Source of the DNA: Streptomyces sp. NBC_01428
GTDB lineage: Bacteria; Actinomycetota; Actinomycetes; Streptomycetales; Streptomycetaceae
Length of the DNA stretch: 64,000 bases
Assembly: GCF_036231965.1 (NCBI RefSeq)
Contig: NZ_CP109499.1
Span: forward strand, 8,122,001-8,186,000
Direction of reading: 5' to 3'
The position numbers and the translations under genes are program-made. The notes beneath the pieces are model-generated. The model saw only the letters and a program-made list of their open reading frames with translations. It ran no database searches and was not told the origin of the DNA. This document shows, one piece after another, positions 42,251 through 51,373 of this stretch; the stretch's first letter is position 1; each line of letters starts with the position of its first letter.

Positions 42251-43693
42251 TCAGAGCACCTCGGTCTCTCCCCGCGAGCTCTCCCCCCACAGTGTGTGGA
42301 AGCTGCCCTCGCGGTCGGTGCGCCGGTAGGTGTGGGCGCCGAAGAAGTCGCGCTGGCCCTGGGTGAGCGCGGCGGGCAGCCGGTCGGCGCGCAGGGTGTC
42401 GTAGTACGACAGGGCGGCGGAGAAGGCGGGCACCGGGACGCCCCTGCGGGTGGCCGTGGCGACGACCTCGCGCCACGGCACCTGCGCGTCCTTGATCTCG
42501 GTGGCGAAACCCGCGTCCGAGAGCAGGCTGACCAGGCCCGGATCGACGGCGTAGGCGGCCCGGATCCGGTCGAGGAACGCGGCCCGGACGATGCATCCGC
42601 CGCGCCAGATCTTCGCCACCTCACCGAGGTCGATGTCCCAGCCGTACTCCGCGGCGGCGTCCAGGATCATCTTCCAGCCCTGGTCGTAGGCGATCAACTT
42701 CGAGGCGTACAGGGCGTGTTCGACCTGGCTGGTGAACCGCTCCGCCTCCGTCGCCGACAGGTCCCAGTGGGTGCCGCCGGGCAGGTCGCGGTAGGCGGCG
42801 CGCAGCCCGGCCTGGCTGGAGGCGGCCCGCGCGAAGGTCGCCTGGGCGATGGCGGTGACCGGCGAGCCGAGGTCCAGGGCGGTCTGCACCGTCCAGCGGC
42901 CGGTGCCCTTCTGCCCCGCGGCGTCGACCACGACGTCCACGAACGGCTCCCCGGTGGCGGCGTCCTTGTGCGCGAGGACCTCGGCGGTGATCTCGATCAG
43001 GTACGAGTCGAGGCGGCCCCTGTTCCAGCGCCGGAAGATCTCCGCGATCTGCGCCGGCGTGTAACCGCCCACCCGGCGGAGCAGGTCGTAGGCCTCGCCG
43101 ATCAGCTGCATGTCGGCGTACTCGATACCGTTGTGGACCATCTTCACGAAGTGGCCGGCACCGTCCGTGCCGATGTGGGTGGCACAGGGTTCACCGTCCA
43201 CCTTGGCGCTGATCGTCTCGAACATCGGGCCGAGCGAGGCGTACGACTCCGGTGAACCGCCGGGCATGATGCTCGGCCCGTGCAGGGCACCCTCCTCGCC
43301 GCCGGACACCCCGGCGCCGACGAAGTGGATGCCGCGCTCGCGCAGCGACTGCTCACGGCGACGGGTGTCGGTGAAGTGCGCGTTGCCGCCGTCGATGATC
43401 ATGTCGCCGTCCTCGAGGAGCGGCGCGAACTCGTCGATGACGGCGTCGGTGGCCGCACCCGCCTGCACCATGATCATCAGGCGGCGGGGGCGTTCCAGCG
43501 CCGCGACGAACTCCTCGGCCGACTCGGCGGGCACGAAGGCCCCCTCGTGCCCGAACTCCTCGATCAACGCCTTGGTCCGGGCGGGCGTGCGGTTGTGGAC
43601 GGCGACGGTGTAGCCGTTCCGGGCGAAGTTGCGGGCCAGGTTGCGGCCCATCACGGCGAGCCCTGTGACGCCGATCTGCGCGGTCGCCTTCAT
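42251..43693 (-). CDS. gndA: 6-phosphogluconate dehydrogenase, decarboxylating (NADP)
   Basis: 480-residue enzyme converting 6-phosphogluconate to ribulose 5-phosphate, CO2 and NADPH. N-terminal Rossmann GVTGLAVMGRNLARN, IDGGNAHFTDT, VSGGEEGALHGPSIMPGG, and the catalytic HFVKMVHNGIEYADMQ; the long helical C-domain ends SFHTLWG. The length matches the homodimeric bacterial/eukaryotic form rather than the shorter gndB-like type. AAGGAG precedes the ATG. It feeds pentose phosphates that phosphoketolase, 2 kb away, can cleave. Confidence 0.95.
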   Translation of the reverse strand: MKATAQIGVTGLAVMGRNLARNFARNGYTVAVHNRTPARTKALIEEFGHEGAFVPAESAEEFVAALERPRRLMIMVQAGAATDAVIDEFAPLLEDGDMIIDGGNAHFTDTRRREQSLRERGIHFVGAGVSGGEEGALHGPSIMPGGSPESYASLGPMFETISAKVDGEPCATHIGTDGAGHFVKMVHNGIEYADMQLIGEAYDLLRRVGGYTPAQIAEIFRRWNRGRLDSYLIEITAEVLAHKDAATGEPFVDVVVDAAGQKGTGRWTVQTALDLGSPVTAIAQATFARAASSQAGLRAAYRDLPGGTHWDLSATEAERFTSQVEHALYASKLIAYDQGWKMILDAAAEYGWDIDLGEVAKIWRGGCIVRAAFLDRIRAAYAVDPGLVSLLSDAGFATEIKDAQVPWREVVATATRRGVPVPAFSAALSYYDTLRADRLPAALTQGQRDFFGAHTYRRTDREGSFHTLWGESSRGETEVL

Positions 43694-44062
43694 GGTGTGC
43701 TCCTTGGATCCGGATCTGCGTCCCCGCGTACCTGACGGGCGAGCAGACGACTGTCGCTGTGCCGATCAGTACGCACGGCGGGGGCCGTGATGTTCACCGC
43801 GGGGCCCGGCCGGTACAGGACGCCGAGAGTCCGGTACGGGGGTGCGGCCCGACGACCCGTCGCGCGCGGGGGAGCCCGGCTCACTCCCTGCGCGGGGAAG
43901 AGACCGGGTTCGAGCGCCCCCGACGGGCGCCCAACACGCGCCAGGCACGCGGGTGTTCACCGTCGGCCCGGGGCGCACGTCACGTCGGAGCCGCTGCCGT
44001 CCGGCCGGGTCAGGACCGGTACCGGCGGCCGGTCGGCGAGCCTCACGCGCGGAGGACGCCCG
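43694..44062. other. Intergenic region, no gene seen
   Basis: 369 bp between the start of gndA and the end of thiD. It must hold the gndA promoter, but I find no convincing -35/-10 pair, hairpin or repeat. Confidence 0.5.
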
Positions 44063-44860
44063 TCACGCGTCCCCGCGCAGCGCCCATCCGTGGTCCACCG
44101 GTCCGATGCCCGACCCGAGCGGGAATCCCGCCTCGATCGCCGCGGTCACGTAGTCCTTGGCCCGCCGCACGGCGTCCGGAACCGCCAGACCCTCGGCCAG
44201 GCCGACCGCGACGGCCGACGCGAGGGTGCAACCGGTGCCGTGCGTATGCCGGTTGTCGTGGCGGGGCGCGTGCAGCCAGTGCTCCGCCGTCCCGTCGGTG
44301 AGCAGGTCGACGGCCTCCCCCGGCAGATGACCGCCCTTCACCAGCACCCAGCGCGGGCCGTACGCGAGGAGGCGGTCGGCGGCCCGCCGCATACCCTCCT
44401 CGTCCGTCACCTTCAGACCGGTGAGCTGGGCCACCTCGTCGAGGTTCGGGGTGGCCACCGTCGCGCGCGGCAACAGCCGGTTCCGTACGGCGTCGAGCGC
44501 GTCGTCGGCCAGCAGCCGGTGCCCGTGCTTGGAGACACTCACCGGGTCGACGACGACCGGCACTCCCACGTCCGCCAGGAGTTCGGCCACCGTCGTGACG
44601 AGGCCGGGCGACGACAGCATGCCCGTCTTGACGGCCTGCACGCCGATGTCGTCGACGACGCTGCGGTACTGGGCGCGCACCGCGTCCTCGGACAACTCCC
44701 AAGCCCCCTGCACACCGACGGAGTTCTGCGCGGTCACCGCCGTGAGCACACTCATCCCGTGGGCGCCGAGCGCCAGCATCGTCTTCAGGTCGGCCTGGAT
44801 TCCGGCGCCTCCACCGGAGTCGGATCCGGCGATCGTCAGAACGCGGGGCGGCGTGGTCAT
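44063..44860 (-). CDS. thiD: Hydroxymethylpyrimidine (phosphate) kinase
   Basis: 265-residue ribokinase-fold kinase of thiamine synthesis; phosphorylates HMP to HMP-P and HMP-PP. Motifs: VLTIAGSDSGGGAGIQADLKTM at the N-terminus, ALGAHGMSVLTAVTAQNSVGV, VVDPVSVSKHGHRLL, the anion-hole HGTGCTLASAVAVGLAEG near the C-terminus. Second gene of an operon behind a TPP riboswitch and a CytX-like permease (84-nt gap), i.e. a salvage pair of HMP uptake and activation. Confidence 0.95.
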   Translation of the reverse strand: MTTPPRVLTIAGSDSGGGAGIQADLKTMLALGAHGMSVLTAVTAQNSVGVQGAWELSEDAVRAQYRSVVDDIGVQAVKTGMLSSPGLVTTVAELLADVGVPVVVDPVSVSKHGHRLLADDALDAVRNRLLPRATVATPNLDEVAQLTGLKVTDEEGMRRAADRLLAYGPRWVLVKGGHLPGEAVDLLTDGTAEHWLHAPRHDNRHTHGTGCTLASAVAVGLAEGLAVPDAVRRAKDYVTAAIEAGFPLGSGIGPVDHGWALRGDA

Positions 44861-44944
44861 ACGAGGTTCCTCTCGGGGTACGGCAAGGAGCGCTACGACC
44901 TGCGGGACACCCGGTTCGACGGCCCGAGGTCCTCTGGACACGCC

Positions 44945-46345
44945 CTAGGCGCGGCGGCGCAGTCGCAGGGGTGTGTAGAGGGCGAGGGCGACGAGGAAGG
45001 CCACGTAGTAGGAGAGGTCGGCGCCGTGCAGCGCGTCGGCCACCGGACCCACGTACAGGCCGGTGTCCATGAACGGAACGGCCGCGCCGAACGCGGCGAC
45101 GAAGGCCAGCAGGGACGGCCACGCGGGGAACCGGCGGGCGGTCTCGACGGCGAGGTCGACGGGGGCACCGGCACGCTCGCGTGCCCGGGCGATCCAGTCG
45201 ACGACGACGATCGCGACGAACCCGGGGATCCAGTAGCCCACGAACAGCAGGACGTTCTGGAAGCGGGCGGTGGTGTCCGCCGCGTGCATCCACAGCACGA
45301 GCGGGAACCCGAGCGCCGCTGCCAGCGCGGCCGCCACCGGCCGCGGGATCCGTACCCCCAGGGTCTGCAGGGCGAGTGAACCGCTGTAGTCGTTCATCGC
45401 GTTGCTGCACACCGCCGCCAGCGCGACGGCGAGCAGCCCGAACGCGCCCGCCACCCCGCCGCCCAGCAACTCCTCGACACCCGCGGCCGTCTGGTCGGTC
45501 AGCACGGACGCGCCCCACAGACCGAGGGCCTGCACGGCGACGAAGGACACGACGAGTCCGAGCAGAGTGCACCAGAACATCCGCGGCCGGGAGGTGGTGC
45601 GCGGCAGATAACGGCTGAAGTCACTGGCGTACGGGGCCCAGGACAGCGACAGGCTGAGCGCGATGGTGCTGGTGAGCACGAACGCCCCCATGTGGTCCGC
45701 GCCGGTCGCGGAGCCGGTCGCGGCGGGATGGACCCCGTCCAGCATCCGCCACGCGATCACGGCGAACGCGACCGCGAGGACGAACGTCATGACGATCTGC
45801 AGGCGGTGGATGGCCTCGTAGCCGAGGACACCGAGAGCCCCCTGCGCCGCCATCATCACGAGCACGCCGACCCAGAACGGCCAGCCGCACAACCGTGCCA
45901 GCGCGTCCCCGCCGAACAGCCCGATCAGCGCGTCCCAGGCCACCGAGGACAGCCACTGGAGCAGCCCGGGGAGCACCACCGCCCGGCCGAACGCGAGCCG
46001 TGCGAGCGGGAGTTGACCGGTTCCGGTGAGACCGCCCCAGGTGCTCAGGTAGGCGGTGGGCAGCGCCCCGACCACGGTCCCGAGGACGACGGCCGCGAGG
46101 GCGGTGCGGAAGTCCAGACCGAGCGCGATGCCGATGGTGCCGGTGAACACGCCCGTCATCGTCAGGTTGGGGGCGAACCACACGGTGAACAGGCGCCAGG
46201 GCCCGCCGTACCGGTTGCTCTCGGGGACCGGCTCGATGCCGTGTCCCTCCACCCGCAGGTCGCCGGGGGCCGCGGGCATCGACCCGTCGAAGACGGCCGG
46301 CCGGCTGTCGGCGGGCAGCCCGCCGGAAACATGCGCCAATGGCAT
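44945..46345 (-). CDS. cytX: CytX-like HMP/purine-cytosine permease (NCS1 family)
   Basis: 466-residue NCS1 transporter with about 12 membrane helices, e.g. VWFAPNLTMTGVFTGTIGIAL, SWAPYASDFSRYLP (family signature) and VCSNAMNDYSGSLALQTLG. TPP-riboswitch control and coupling to thiD point to uptake of the thiamine precursor hydroxymethylpyrimidine; this substrate is inferred from context. The start at 46345 is chosen over the ATG at 46354 because the Shine-Dalgarno GGAGGG (46360-46355) touches 46354 directly but is 9 nt from 46345. Confidence 0.88.
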   Translation of the reverse strand: MPLAHVSGGLPADSRPAVFDGSMPAAPGDLRVEGHGIEPVPESNRYGGPWRLFTVWFAPNLTMTGVFTGTIGIALGLDFRTALAAVVLGTVVGALPTAYLSTWGGLTGTGQLPLARLAFGRAVVLPGLLQWLSSVAWDALIGLFGGDALARLCGWPFWVGVLVMMAAQGALGVLGYEAIHRLQIVMTFVLAVAFAVIAWRMLDGVHPAATGSATGADHMGAFVLTSTIALSLSLSWAPYASDFSRYLPRTTSRPRMFWCTLLGLVVSFVAVQALGLWGASVLTDQTAAGVEELLGGGVAGAFGLLAVALAAVCSNAMNDYSGSLALQTLGVRIPRPVAAALAAALGFPLVLWMHAADTTARFQNVLLFVGYWIPGFVAIVVVDWIARARERAGAPVDLAVETARRFPAWPSLLAFVAAFGAAVPFMDTGLYVGPVADALHGADLSYYVAFLVALALYTPLRLRRRA

Positions 46346-46360
46346 GAAAGACATCCCTCC

Positions 46361-46432
46361 GCCAGTACGAACTGGTTCAGGTTCGACGGGTGTGATCTCA
46401 GCCCTCGGACGGGGCACCCCGTGTCCGGTACG
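46361..46432 (-). promoter_or_regulatory. TPP riboswitch (THI element)
   Basis: The minus strand shows the conserved core: CGGGGTGCCC, GGCTGAGA (46403-46396), ACCCG, GAACCTGA (46384-46377) and a closing stem with CCAGTTCGTACTGG. The 3' stem ends right before the Shine-Dalgarno of cytX, so TPP binding most likely blocks translation initiation. A TAGTGT -10-like hexamer at 46444-46439 would start the RNA just before the aptamer. Confidence 0.92.
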
Positions 46433-46502
46433 ACGGACACACTAACCCCATCCCCGCGCTCCTGTGTATGGCGGACCTGCGCTCCTTCCCCCGGCGCCGT
46501 TC

Positions 46503-46547
46503 CCGACAGCTCCGACAACCCCGACAGCCCGGACAGCGCGGACAGCA
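46503..46547. repeat. Five 9-bp tandem repeats
   Basis: CCGACAGCT, CCGACAACC, CCGACAGCC, CGGACAGCG, CGGACAGCA in a row, in the 310-bp gap between the riboswitch promoter and the hydrolase gene at 46761. Nothing else recognised in the gap. Confidence 0.65.
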
Positions 46548-46760
46548 CCGGGCGACCGGCCGACGGATGCCCCGCTCGCGCGCGACGGCCGGGCGGCGCG
46601 GGAACCGCCCGTGCCCGCGCCCGCCGCTCCTCCGGCCCCCGGTCGGGCCACCCGCAGCGCGCCGGGCGCCTCCCGTCGGTACTGTCGGAGGTGATCGCCG
46701 CCCGCTCTCCGTTCCCGGGTTCCCGGACCCGGGTGGCCGGGCGGAAGGAGGCAGCGCGCC

Positions 46761-47582
46761 GTGACCGTGATCTCCCTGAAGTCCGCGCAGGTGAACGAGG
46801 GACTGACCCTTCCGTACGCCGAAGCCGGGTACCCCAGCGGTACGCCCGTCGTCTTCGTGCACGGTCTCGGCGACTCCTGGTGGTCCTTCGAGCCCCTCCT
46901 GCGGCGGCTGCCGCCGTCCTTGCACGGGTACGCGCCCACGCAGCGGGGCCACGGCGACGCCGGCCGCCCGGCCGACGGCTACACTCCCGACGACTTCGCG
47001 GCCGACCTGGTGGCCTTCCTCGACGCCGCCGACATCCCGCGCGCCGTACTCGTGGCGGCGTCCACCGGCGGCATACCCGCGCGGATCGTCGCCGGCAGCC
47101 ATCCCGACCGTATCGCCGGACTCGTCCTGCTCGGTGTCCCCGGGACCCTCGCGGACCACCCCGCGGCCGACGCGTGGCGCAAGAGTCTGGACGGGCTCGC
47201 GGACCCCGTGCCCCGCGCGTTCGTCGAGGAGTTCGTCACCGGCGCGACCGCGGCACCGCTCGCCCGCGGATTCGTCGAGACGATGATCGAGGAGGGCCTC
47301 AAGCTCCCGGCCCACGTCTGGCAGGAGACCGGGCGCGGTCTCCTCGACGCCGATCTCGGCGCGACCCTCGCGGGCATCCTGGTGCCCACCCTCGTCATCT
47401 GGGGCGAACAGGACCGCTTCCTGACCCGCGACGACCAGCGGATCATCCTGGACGCCGTCCACGGAGCCGAGTTCCTCCCGTACGAGAACACGGGCCACGC
47501 CGTCCACTGGGAACAGCCGGAACGCGTGGTCGCCGACATCGCGGGCTTCGCCGCACGAATCACCCGCCCCGGTACCACCTGA
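46761..47582 (+). CDS. Alpha/beta-fold hydrolase
   Basis: 273-residue alpha/beta hydrolase. Oxyanion region VVFVHGLGDSWWSFEPLL, nucleophile elbow AASTGG (Ser in place, first Gly of GxSxG replaced by Ala), acid in GEQDRFL and base in NTGHAVHWEQPE. Probably an esterase, lactonase or C-C hydrolase; substrate unknown. The GTG start has AAGGAGG 9 nt upstream. Followed by an aldo/keto reductase 222 nt away, probably a separate unit. Confidence 0.9.
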   Translation: MTVISLKSAQVNEGLTLPYAEAGYPSGTPVVFVHGLGDSWWSFEPLLRRLPPSLHGYAPTQRGHGDAGRPADGYTPDDFAADLVAFLDAADIPRAVLVAASTGGIPARIVAGSHPDRIAGLVLLGVPGTLADHPAADAWRKSLDGLADPVPRAFVEEFVTGATAAPLARGFVETMIEEGLKLPAHVWQETGRGLLDADLGATLAGILVPTLVIWGEQDRFLTRDDQRIILDAVHGAEFLPYENTGHAVHWEQPERVVADIAGFAARITRPGTT

Positions 47583-47804
47583 GGCCCGGTACCATCTGAA
47601 CCCGGGTCACCCGGGTCACCCGAACTCGCGCCCACCGGAGGCCACTTCGGGGGCGTCGCTGTCCCGGGCGTGCGTGCGGGTACGGGCGCCGGCGGGCACC
47701 GCCCGAGTCGGCCGGAGCCGCACCGGCCCGCCCCCGCCGTGTGTGCCCTGAGCAGTGAACCCTTCCCGAACGGGCCCCTCCAGGGCGTGTGCGAGACTGC
47801 CGCG

Positions 47805-48710
47805 ATGACCGCAGAAACGATCACCGCGTCCGCCGCGGGCACCTGGACACTGGGCGACCTCACCGTCCACCGCATCGGCTTCGGCGCGATGCGACTGACG
47901 GGCAGCGCGGCCTTCCACCACGGGACGCCGAGCGACCGCGACCGCTCGATCGCCGTGCTGCGGCAGGCGGTCGACATGGGCGTGAACCACATCGACACCG
48001 CCGCCTTCTACTTCTCCTCGCTGCGCTCCGCGAACGAGCTGATCAACAGCGCGCTGTCGCCGTACGCCGACGACCTGGTCGTCGCCACCAAGGTCGGGCC
48101 CTTCCGGGACTACGCGGGGGAGTGGGGCACCTCGGCCCGCCCCGACCAACTCCGCGCCCACGTCGAGGAGAACCTGCGGCAGCTCGGCCGCGACCACCTG
48201 GACCTGGTGTACCTCCGCCGCATGCGACAGGACTCCATCGCCGAGCACTTCGGGGCGCTCGCCGAACTGCGCGACGCCGGGATGATCCGACACCTCGGCA
48301 TCTCCGACGTCGGCGTCGCCCACCTCGACGAGGCCCGCGCCATCGCCCCCGTGGTGTCCGTGCAGAACCGGTACGGACTCGGCGGCACCTCGCCGGAGAA
48401 CGACGCCCTCCTGCGGGCCTGCGGCGAACTCGGCATCGCCTTCGTCCCGTTCTACGCCATCGCGGGCAAGGGCGGCGAGCTGGGCCGGAAGGCCGACGCG
48501 ACGGACGCCGAGGTGCGCGCCGTCGCCGCGGCGCACGACGCAACCCCCGCACAGATCCGCATCGCCTGGACCCTCCGGCAGGGACCGAACGTGCTCGCCA
48601 TCCCCGGCACGGGCAATCCGGACCACCTGGCCGAGAACATCGCGGCGGGCGCGCTGCGCCTGACGGACGCGGAACTCGCCCGTCTCGACGCGTCGCAGGC
48701 CGAGGCCTGA
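47805..48710 (+). CDS. Aldo/keto reductase with altered catalytic His
   Basis: 301-residue AKR TIM barrel: RIGFGAMRLTG, NHIDTAAFYFSS with catalytic Asp and Tyr, VATKVG with catalytic Lys, and NPDHLAENI near the end for NADPH. The segment that normally carries the active-site His (DxxxxH) reads DLVYLRRMR, so His is replaced by Arg, as in some 3-oxo or pyridoxal-reductase-like members. The substrate is unknown. Start ATG 47805 lacks a clear Shine-Dalgarno. Convergent with the sphingomyelinase. Confidence 0.88.
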   Translation: MTAETITASAAGTWTLGDLTVHRIGFGAMRLTGSAAFHHGTPSDRDRSIAVLRQAVDMGVNHIDTAAFYFSSLRSANELINSALSPYADDLVVATKVGPFRDYAGEWGTSARPDQLRAHVEENLRQLGRDHLDLVYLRRMRQDSIAEHFGALAELRDAGMIRHLGISDVGVAHLDEARAIAPVVSVQNRYGLGGTSPENDALLRACGELGIAFVPFYAIAGKGGELGRKADATDAEVRAVAAAHDATPAQIRIAWTLRQGPNVLAIPGTGNPDHLAENIAAGALRLTDAELARLDASQAEA

Positions 48711-48796
48711 GGCCGGGCTCCTGTCCCCGCCCCCGCACACGGACGCGGGGACGAGGACGCTGGGGCGGCGCCCGAAGGCTCGCGGAGTCGGTCGAC

Positions 48797-49783
48797 TCAG
48801 CCGGCGGAGGCCCTCAGGGGATTGTGGTCCGAGAGGTTCGTGTACGTGGAGTCGGTGCCCCAACTGGACACCGTCCAGGGCGCGCACTGCTCCTTGACGA
48901 CCTCGTTCGCCCATCCGGCGGGGCGTGCGTGCCCCGTGCGGTGGAGGACGTAGTCCAGGTCCTCGCGGGGGTCGTCCGGGTACCGGTCGAGGGCGATCGA
49001 GTTCTGCAGGGTGTCGAAGGAGTACGGGTGGCCGGTCCGCGCGTCCGCGCCCACCAGGTCCGCGTCCGCGAGCATCGAGGCGTACTCGGGACTCCGTGAG
49101 TCGACGTTCATGTCGCCCGCCACCAGCACCTGTTCGTCCGCCGGAATGTTCTTGGCGTCCAGGAAGGCGTCGATCGCCTTGAACTGGCGGCTGCGCATCG
49201 ACGCCGCCTCCCCCGCGGCGCATCCGGAGTCCGTCGACTGCGCGTGCGTGCCGATCACGTGCACCTTGGTCCCGTTCACGTTCAACACCACATAGGCGAA
49301 GCCCTTGTTGGACCACCAGTCGGAGCCGCACGCGTCCTTGTAGACGTACTGCTCCTTGCGCAGCACCGGCCACTTGCTCAGCACGGTGACCCCGCCGTCC
49401 TCGGGCGTCGTGGCGGAGTACGCCCCGCCGGTCGCGTCCCAGCCGCTCCTGCTCCGGCCCACCACGGGGGTCTGGTACGGGTACTCGGCAGCCGCCGCGC
49501 TCTTCAGCGCGTCCGACGCCGAGTTGTCGAAGGCCTCCTCCAGCACCACGACGTCGTTCCCGCGGAAGAACGAGGTCTTCGGGATCTCGGCGGCCCGGTG
49601 GTCCTGGCCCCAGTTGGGGTAGAGGTTCTTGCTCATGAGGAAGACGTTGTACGTGAGCACCTTCATCGAGGGCGTCGGGGCCCCGGCCGCCGACGCGGGC
49701 GAGGCCCCGGCGAGGCCCGCGGCGGTCAGCGACAGAACGAGGGTGGCTGCGCACTGCGCACGGCGCAGTGAGAAGTGCGGCAC
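48797..49783 (-). CDS. Secreted sphingomyelinase C / phosphodiesterase
   Basis: 328-residue exported enzyme of the DNase I-like endonuclease/exonuclease/phosphatase superfamily, closest in pattern to bacterial neutral sphingomyelinases (Mg-dependent hydrolysis of sphingomyelin to ceramide and phosphocholine). A signal peptide of about 33 residues ends ASPASA. Catalytic motifs: KVLTYNVFLMSKNLYPNW, VVLEEAFDNSAS, HVIGTHAQS, LVAGDMNVDSRSPEY and LSDHNPL. GTG at 49783 with AGGGAG upstream. Streptomyces sphingomyelinases are known extracellular enzymes; lipid scavenging is a reasonable role. Confidence 0.88.
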   Translation of the reverse strand: MPHFSLRRAQCAATLVLSLTAAGLAGASPASAAGAPTPSMKVLTYNVFLMSKNLYPNWGQDHRAAEIPKTSFFRGNDVVVLEEAFDNSASDALKSAAAAEYPYQTPVVGRSRSGWDATGGAYSATTPEDGGVTVLSKWPVLRKEQYVYKDACGSDWWSNKGFAYVVLNVNGTKVHVIGTHAQSTDSGCAAGEAASMRSRQFKAIDAFLDAKNIPADEQVLVAGDMNVDSRSPEYASMLADADLVGADARTGHPYSFDTLQNSIALDRYPDDPREDLDYVLHRTGHARPAGWANEVVKEQCAPWTVSSWGTDSTYTNLSDHNPLRASAG

Positions 49784-49962
49784 TGGGTCTCCCTGAGGGT
49801 GAGGGGGGCTTGAGTGGCGCCGCACATCAAATCATCGGCGATTACTGTCAGGTAACTCCCGTGCACGGAAAGGATGTCGCCGAGAAGTACGTCCGGAGCC
49901 CGCACCCGCGCGGGGGCCTTCGCGCGGGGCCCGGCTCGGGGTGCGGGGCGCCGTCCCGGCTG

Positions 49963-50670
49963 TTAGCCCAGCCGCTCGTGCAGGAAGGCCAGCGTGCTCG
50001 TCCACGCCTGCTCCGCCGACTTCGCGTCGTGGCTCGGCCGGCGGTCGTTGAAGAAGGCGTGCCCGGCCGGGTAGACGCGCAGGTCGGGGACGATGCCCGA
50101 CTGGGCCTCGATCGCCTCGCGGAGCCGGTCCAGGTTCTCCAGGGGGATGGAGTTGTCCTCTTCGCCGTAGTGGCCGAGGATCCGCGCCGTGAGGCCTGAG
50201 AAGTCGGGCAACTCGCCCTGGATCACGCCGTAGAACGGCACGGCCGCGCTCACCCGGGGGTCCGCCGCCGCCTGTTGCAGGACGAAGCCGCCGCCCATGC
50301 AGAAGCCCACCGAGGCCACGGTGTCCGAGGTGACCTCGGGCAGTCCCAGCAGATGGTCGACCGCCCCGGAGAGCAGCTCCACACCGCGTGCGACGGGCAG
50401 CTCCTGCATCATCCGGAACGCCTCCTCGCTGTCGTGCGCGACGTTGCCGCCGTACAGGTCCGGGGCGAGCGCCACGAAGCCCTCGGCCGCCAGCCGGTCG
50501 GTCACGTCGGCGATGTGGTCGGTCAGACCCCACCACTCCTGGATCACGATCACGCCCGGGCCGCTCCCCGACGGGGGCAGCGCCAGGTAACCGTGCGCGG
50601 TGCCTCCCGCGCTGGGGAACGTCACGTTCTGGTGGGCCGGGGATCCGGTCGGCTGCGGCAGCTCGGACAT
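49963..50670 (-). CDS. Dienelactone hydrolase family protein
   Basis: 235-residue alpha/beta hydrolase of the dienelactone hydrolase family. EWWGL near the oxyanion hole, nucleophile Cys in GFCMGGGF, Asp in HYGEEDNSIP and His in YPAGHAFFND complete the Cys-His-Asp triad typical of carboxymethylenebutenolidase-like enzymes. No aromatic-degradation genes are nearby, so the physiological substrate is uncertain. GGGAG precedes the ATG. Confidence 0.92.
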   Translation of the reverse strand: MSELPQPTGSPAHQNVTFPSAGGTAHGYLALPPSGSGPGVIVIQEWWGLTDHIADVTDRLAAEGFVALAPDLYGGNVAHDSEEAFRMMQELPVARGVELLSGAVDHLLGLPEVTSDTVASVGFCMGGGFVLQQAAADPRVSAAVPFYGVIQGELPDFSGLTARILGHYGEEDNSIPLENLDRLREAIEAQSGIVPDLRVYPAGHAFFNDRRPSHDAKSAEQAWTSTLAFLHERLG

Positions 50671-50901
50671 GTCACTCAACTCCCGTGGGGGGACGGCGTC
50701 GGGCGGGGCACGGCGGACCGGCCCCGAGTCGATCACCACCCTGCCATGCGCGTCCACGCCACCCGCCCCCGCCCCGCACGGGAGGGCCGGCGCGGGGCGG
50801 CGCGCCGCGTCCCGGAGAAGGGTGGTCCGCAGCAACCGGGCTCCGGTGTGCTTGACGGGATGCCGTACGCTACGTGTTACGTATAACCCTGGAGAGGTCC
50901 C

Positions 50902-51294
50902 ATGCGACGCATCGCCCTGGTCACCCTCGTCGTCGACGACTACGACGAGGCGATCCGCCACTACACCGAAGCCCTCGGTTTCCGCCTGGCCGAGGACAGC
51001 CCGCGGCCGGACGGATCCCGCTGGGTCGTCGTCGAACCCGGGACCGACGCCGGAGGCACCGGGCTGCTGCTGGCCCGCGCCAAGAACGAGGCGCAGCGCG
51101 GCCGGGTTGGCGACCAGACGGGCGGCCGCGTCGGCTTCTTCCTGCACACCGACGACTTCGCCCGGGACCACGCCCGGATGCTCGCCGCCGGGGTGACCTT
51201 CCTGGAGGAACCCCGCCACGAGCCGTACGGGTCGGTGGCCGTCTTCCAGGACCTGTACGGCAATCGCTGGGACCTGCTCCAGCCCGCCGGCTGA
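50902..51294 (+). CDS. VOC (glyoxalase/bleomycin-resistance) superfamily protein
   Basis: 130-residue vicinal-oxygen-chelate protein with the paired beta-alpha-beta-beta-beta fold: LVTLVVDDYDEAIRHYTEALGFRL, then VGFFLHTDDFARDHARM and a C-terminal DLYGNRWDLLQP. Possible metal ligands are His/Glu in these strands (E in the DLYGN strand is not obvious). It may be a lyase, dioxygenase or binding protein. GGAGAGG precedes the ATG. A TTGACG hexamer at 50852 could be its -35. Confidence 0.9.
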   Translation: MRRIALVTLVVDDYDEAIRHYTEALGFRLAEDSPRPDGSRWVVVEPGTDAGGTGLLLARAKNEAQRGRVGDQTGGRVGFFLHTDDFARDHARMLAAGVTFLEEPRHEPYGSVAVFQDLYGNRWDLLQPAG

Positions 51295-51373
51295 CTCGCT
51301 TCCGGCGCGTCCCCGGCCCTCCCGTACCTCTCGCACCCTTCCGCTCCGAACGACCTTCCGAGGAACACCGCAC

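Noticed and set aside
46162..46548. Minus-strand ORF covering the 9-bp repeats and the TPP riboswitch
   Set aside because: It runs through the riboswitch in a different frame from cytX and translates the repeats as a meaningless Leu-Ser-Gly tract.
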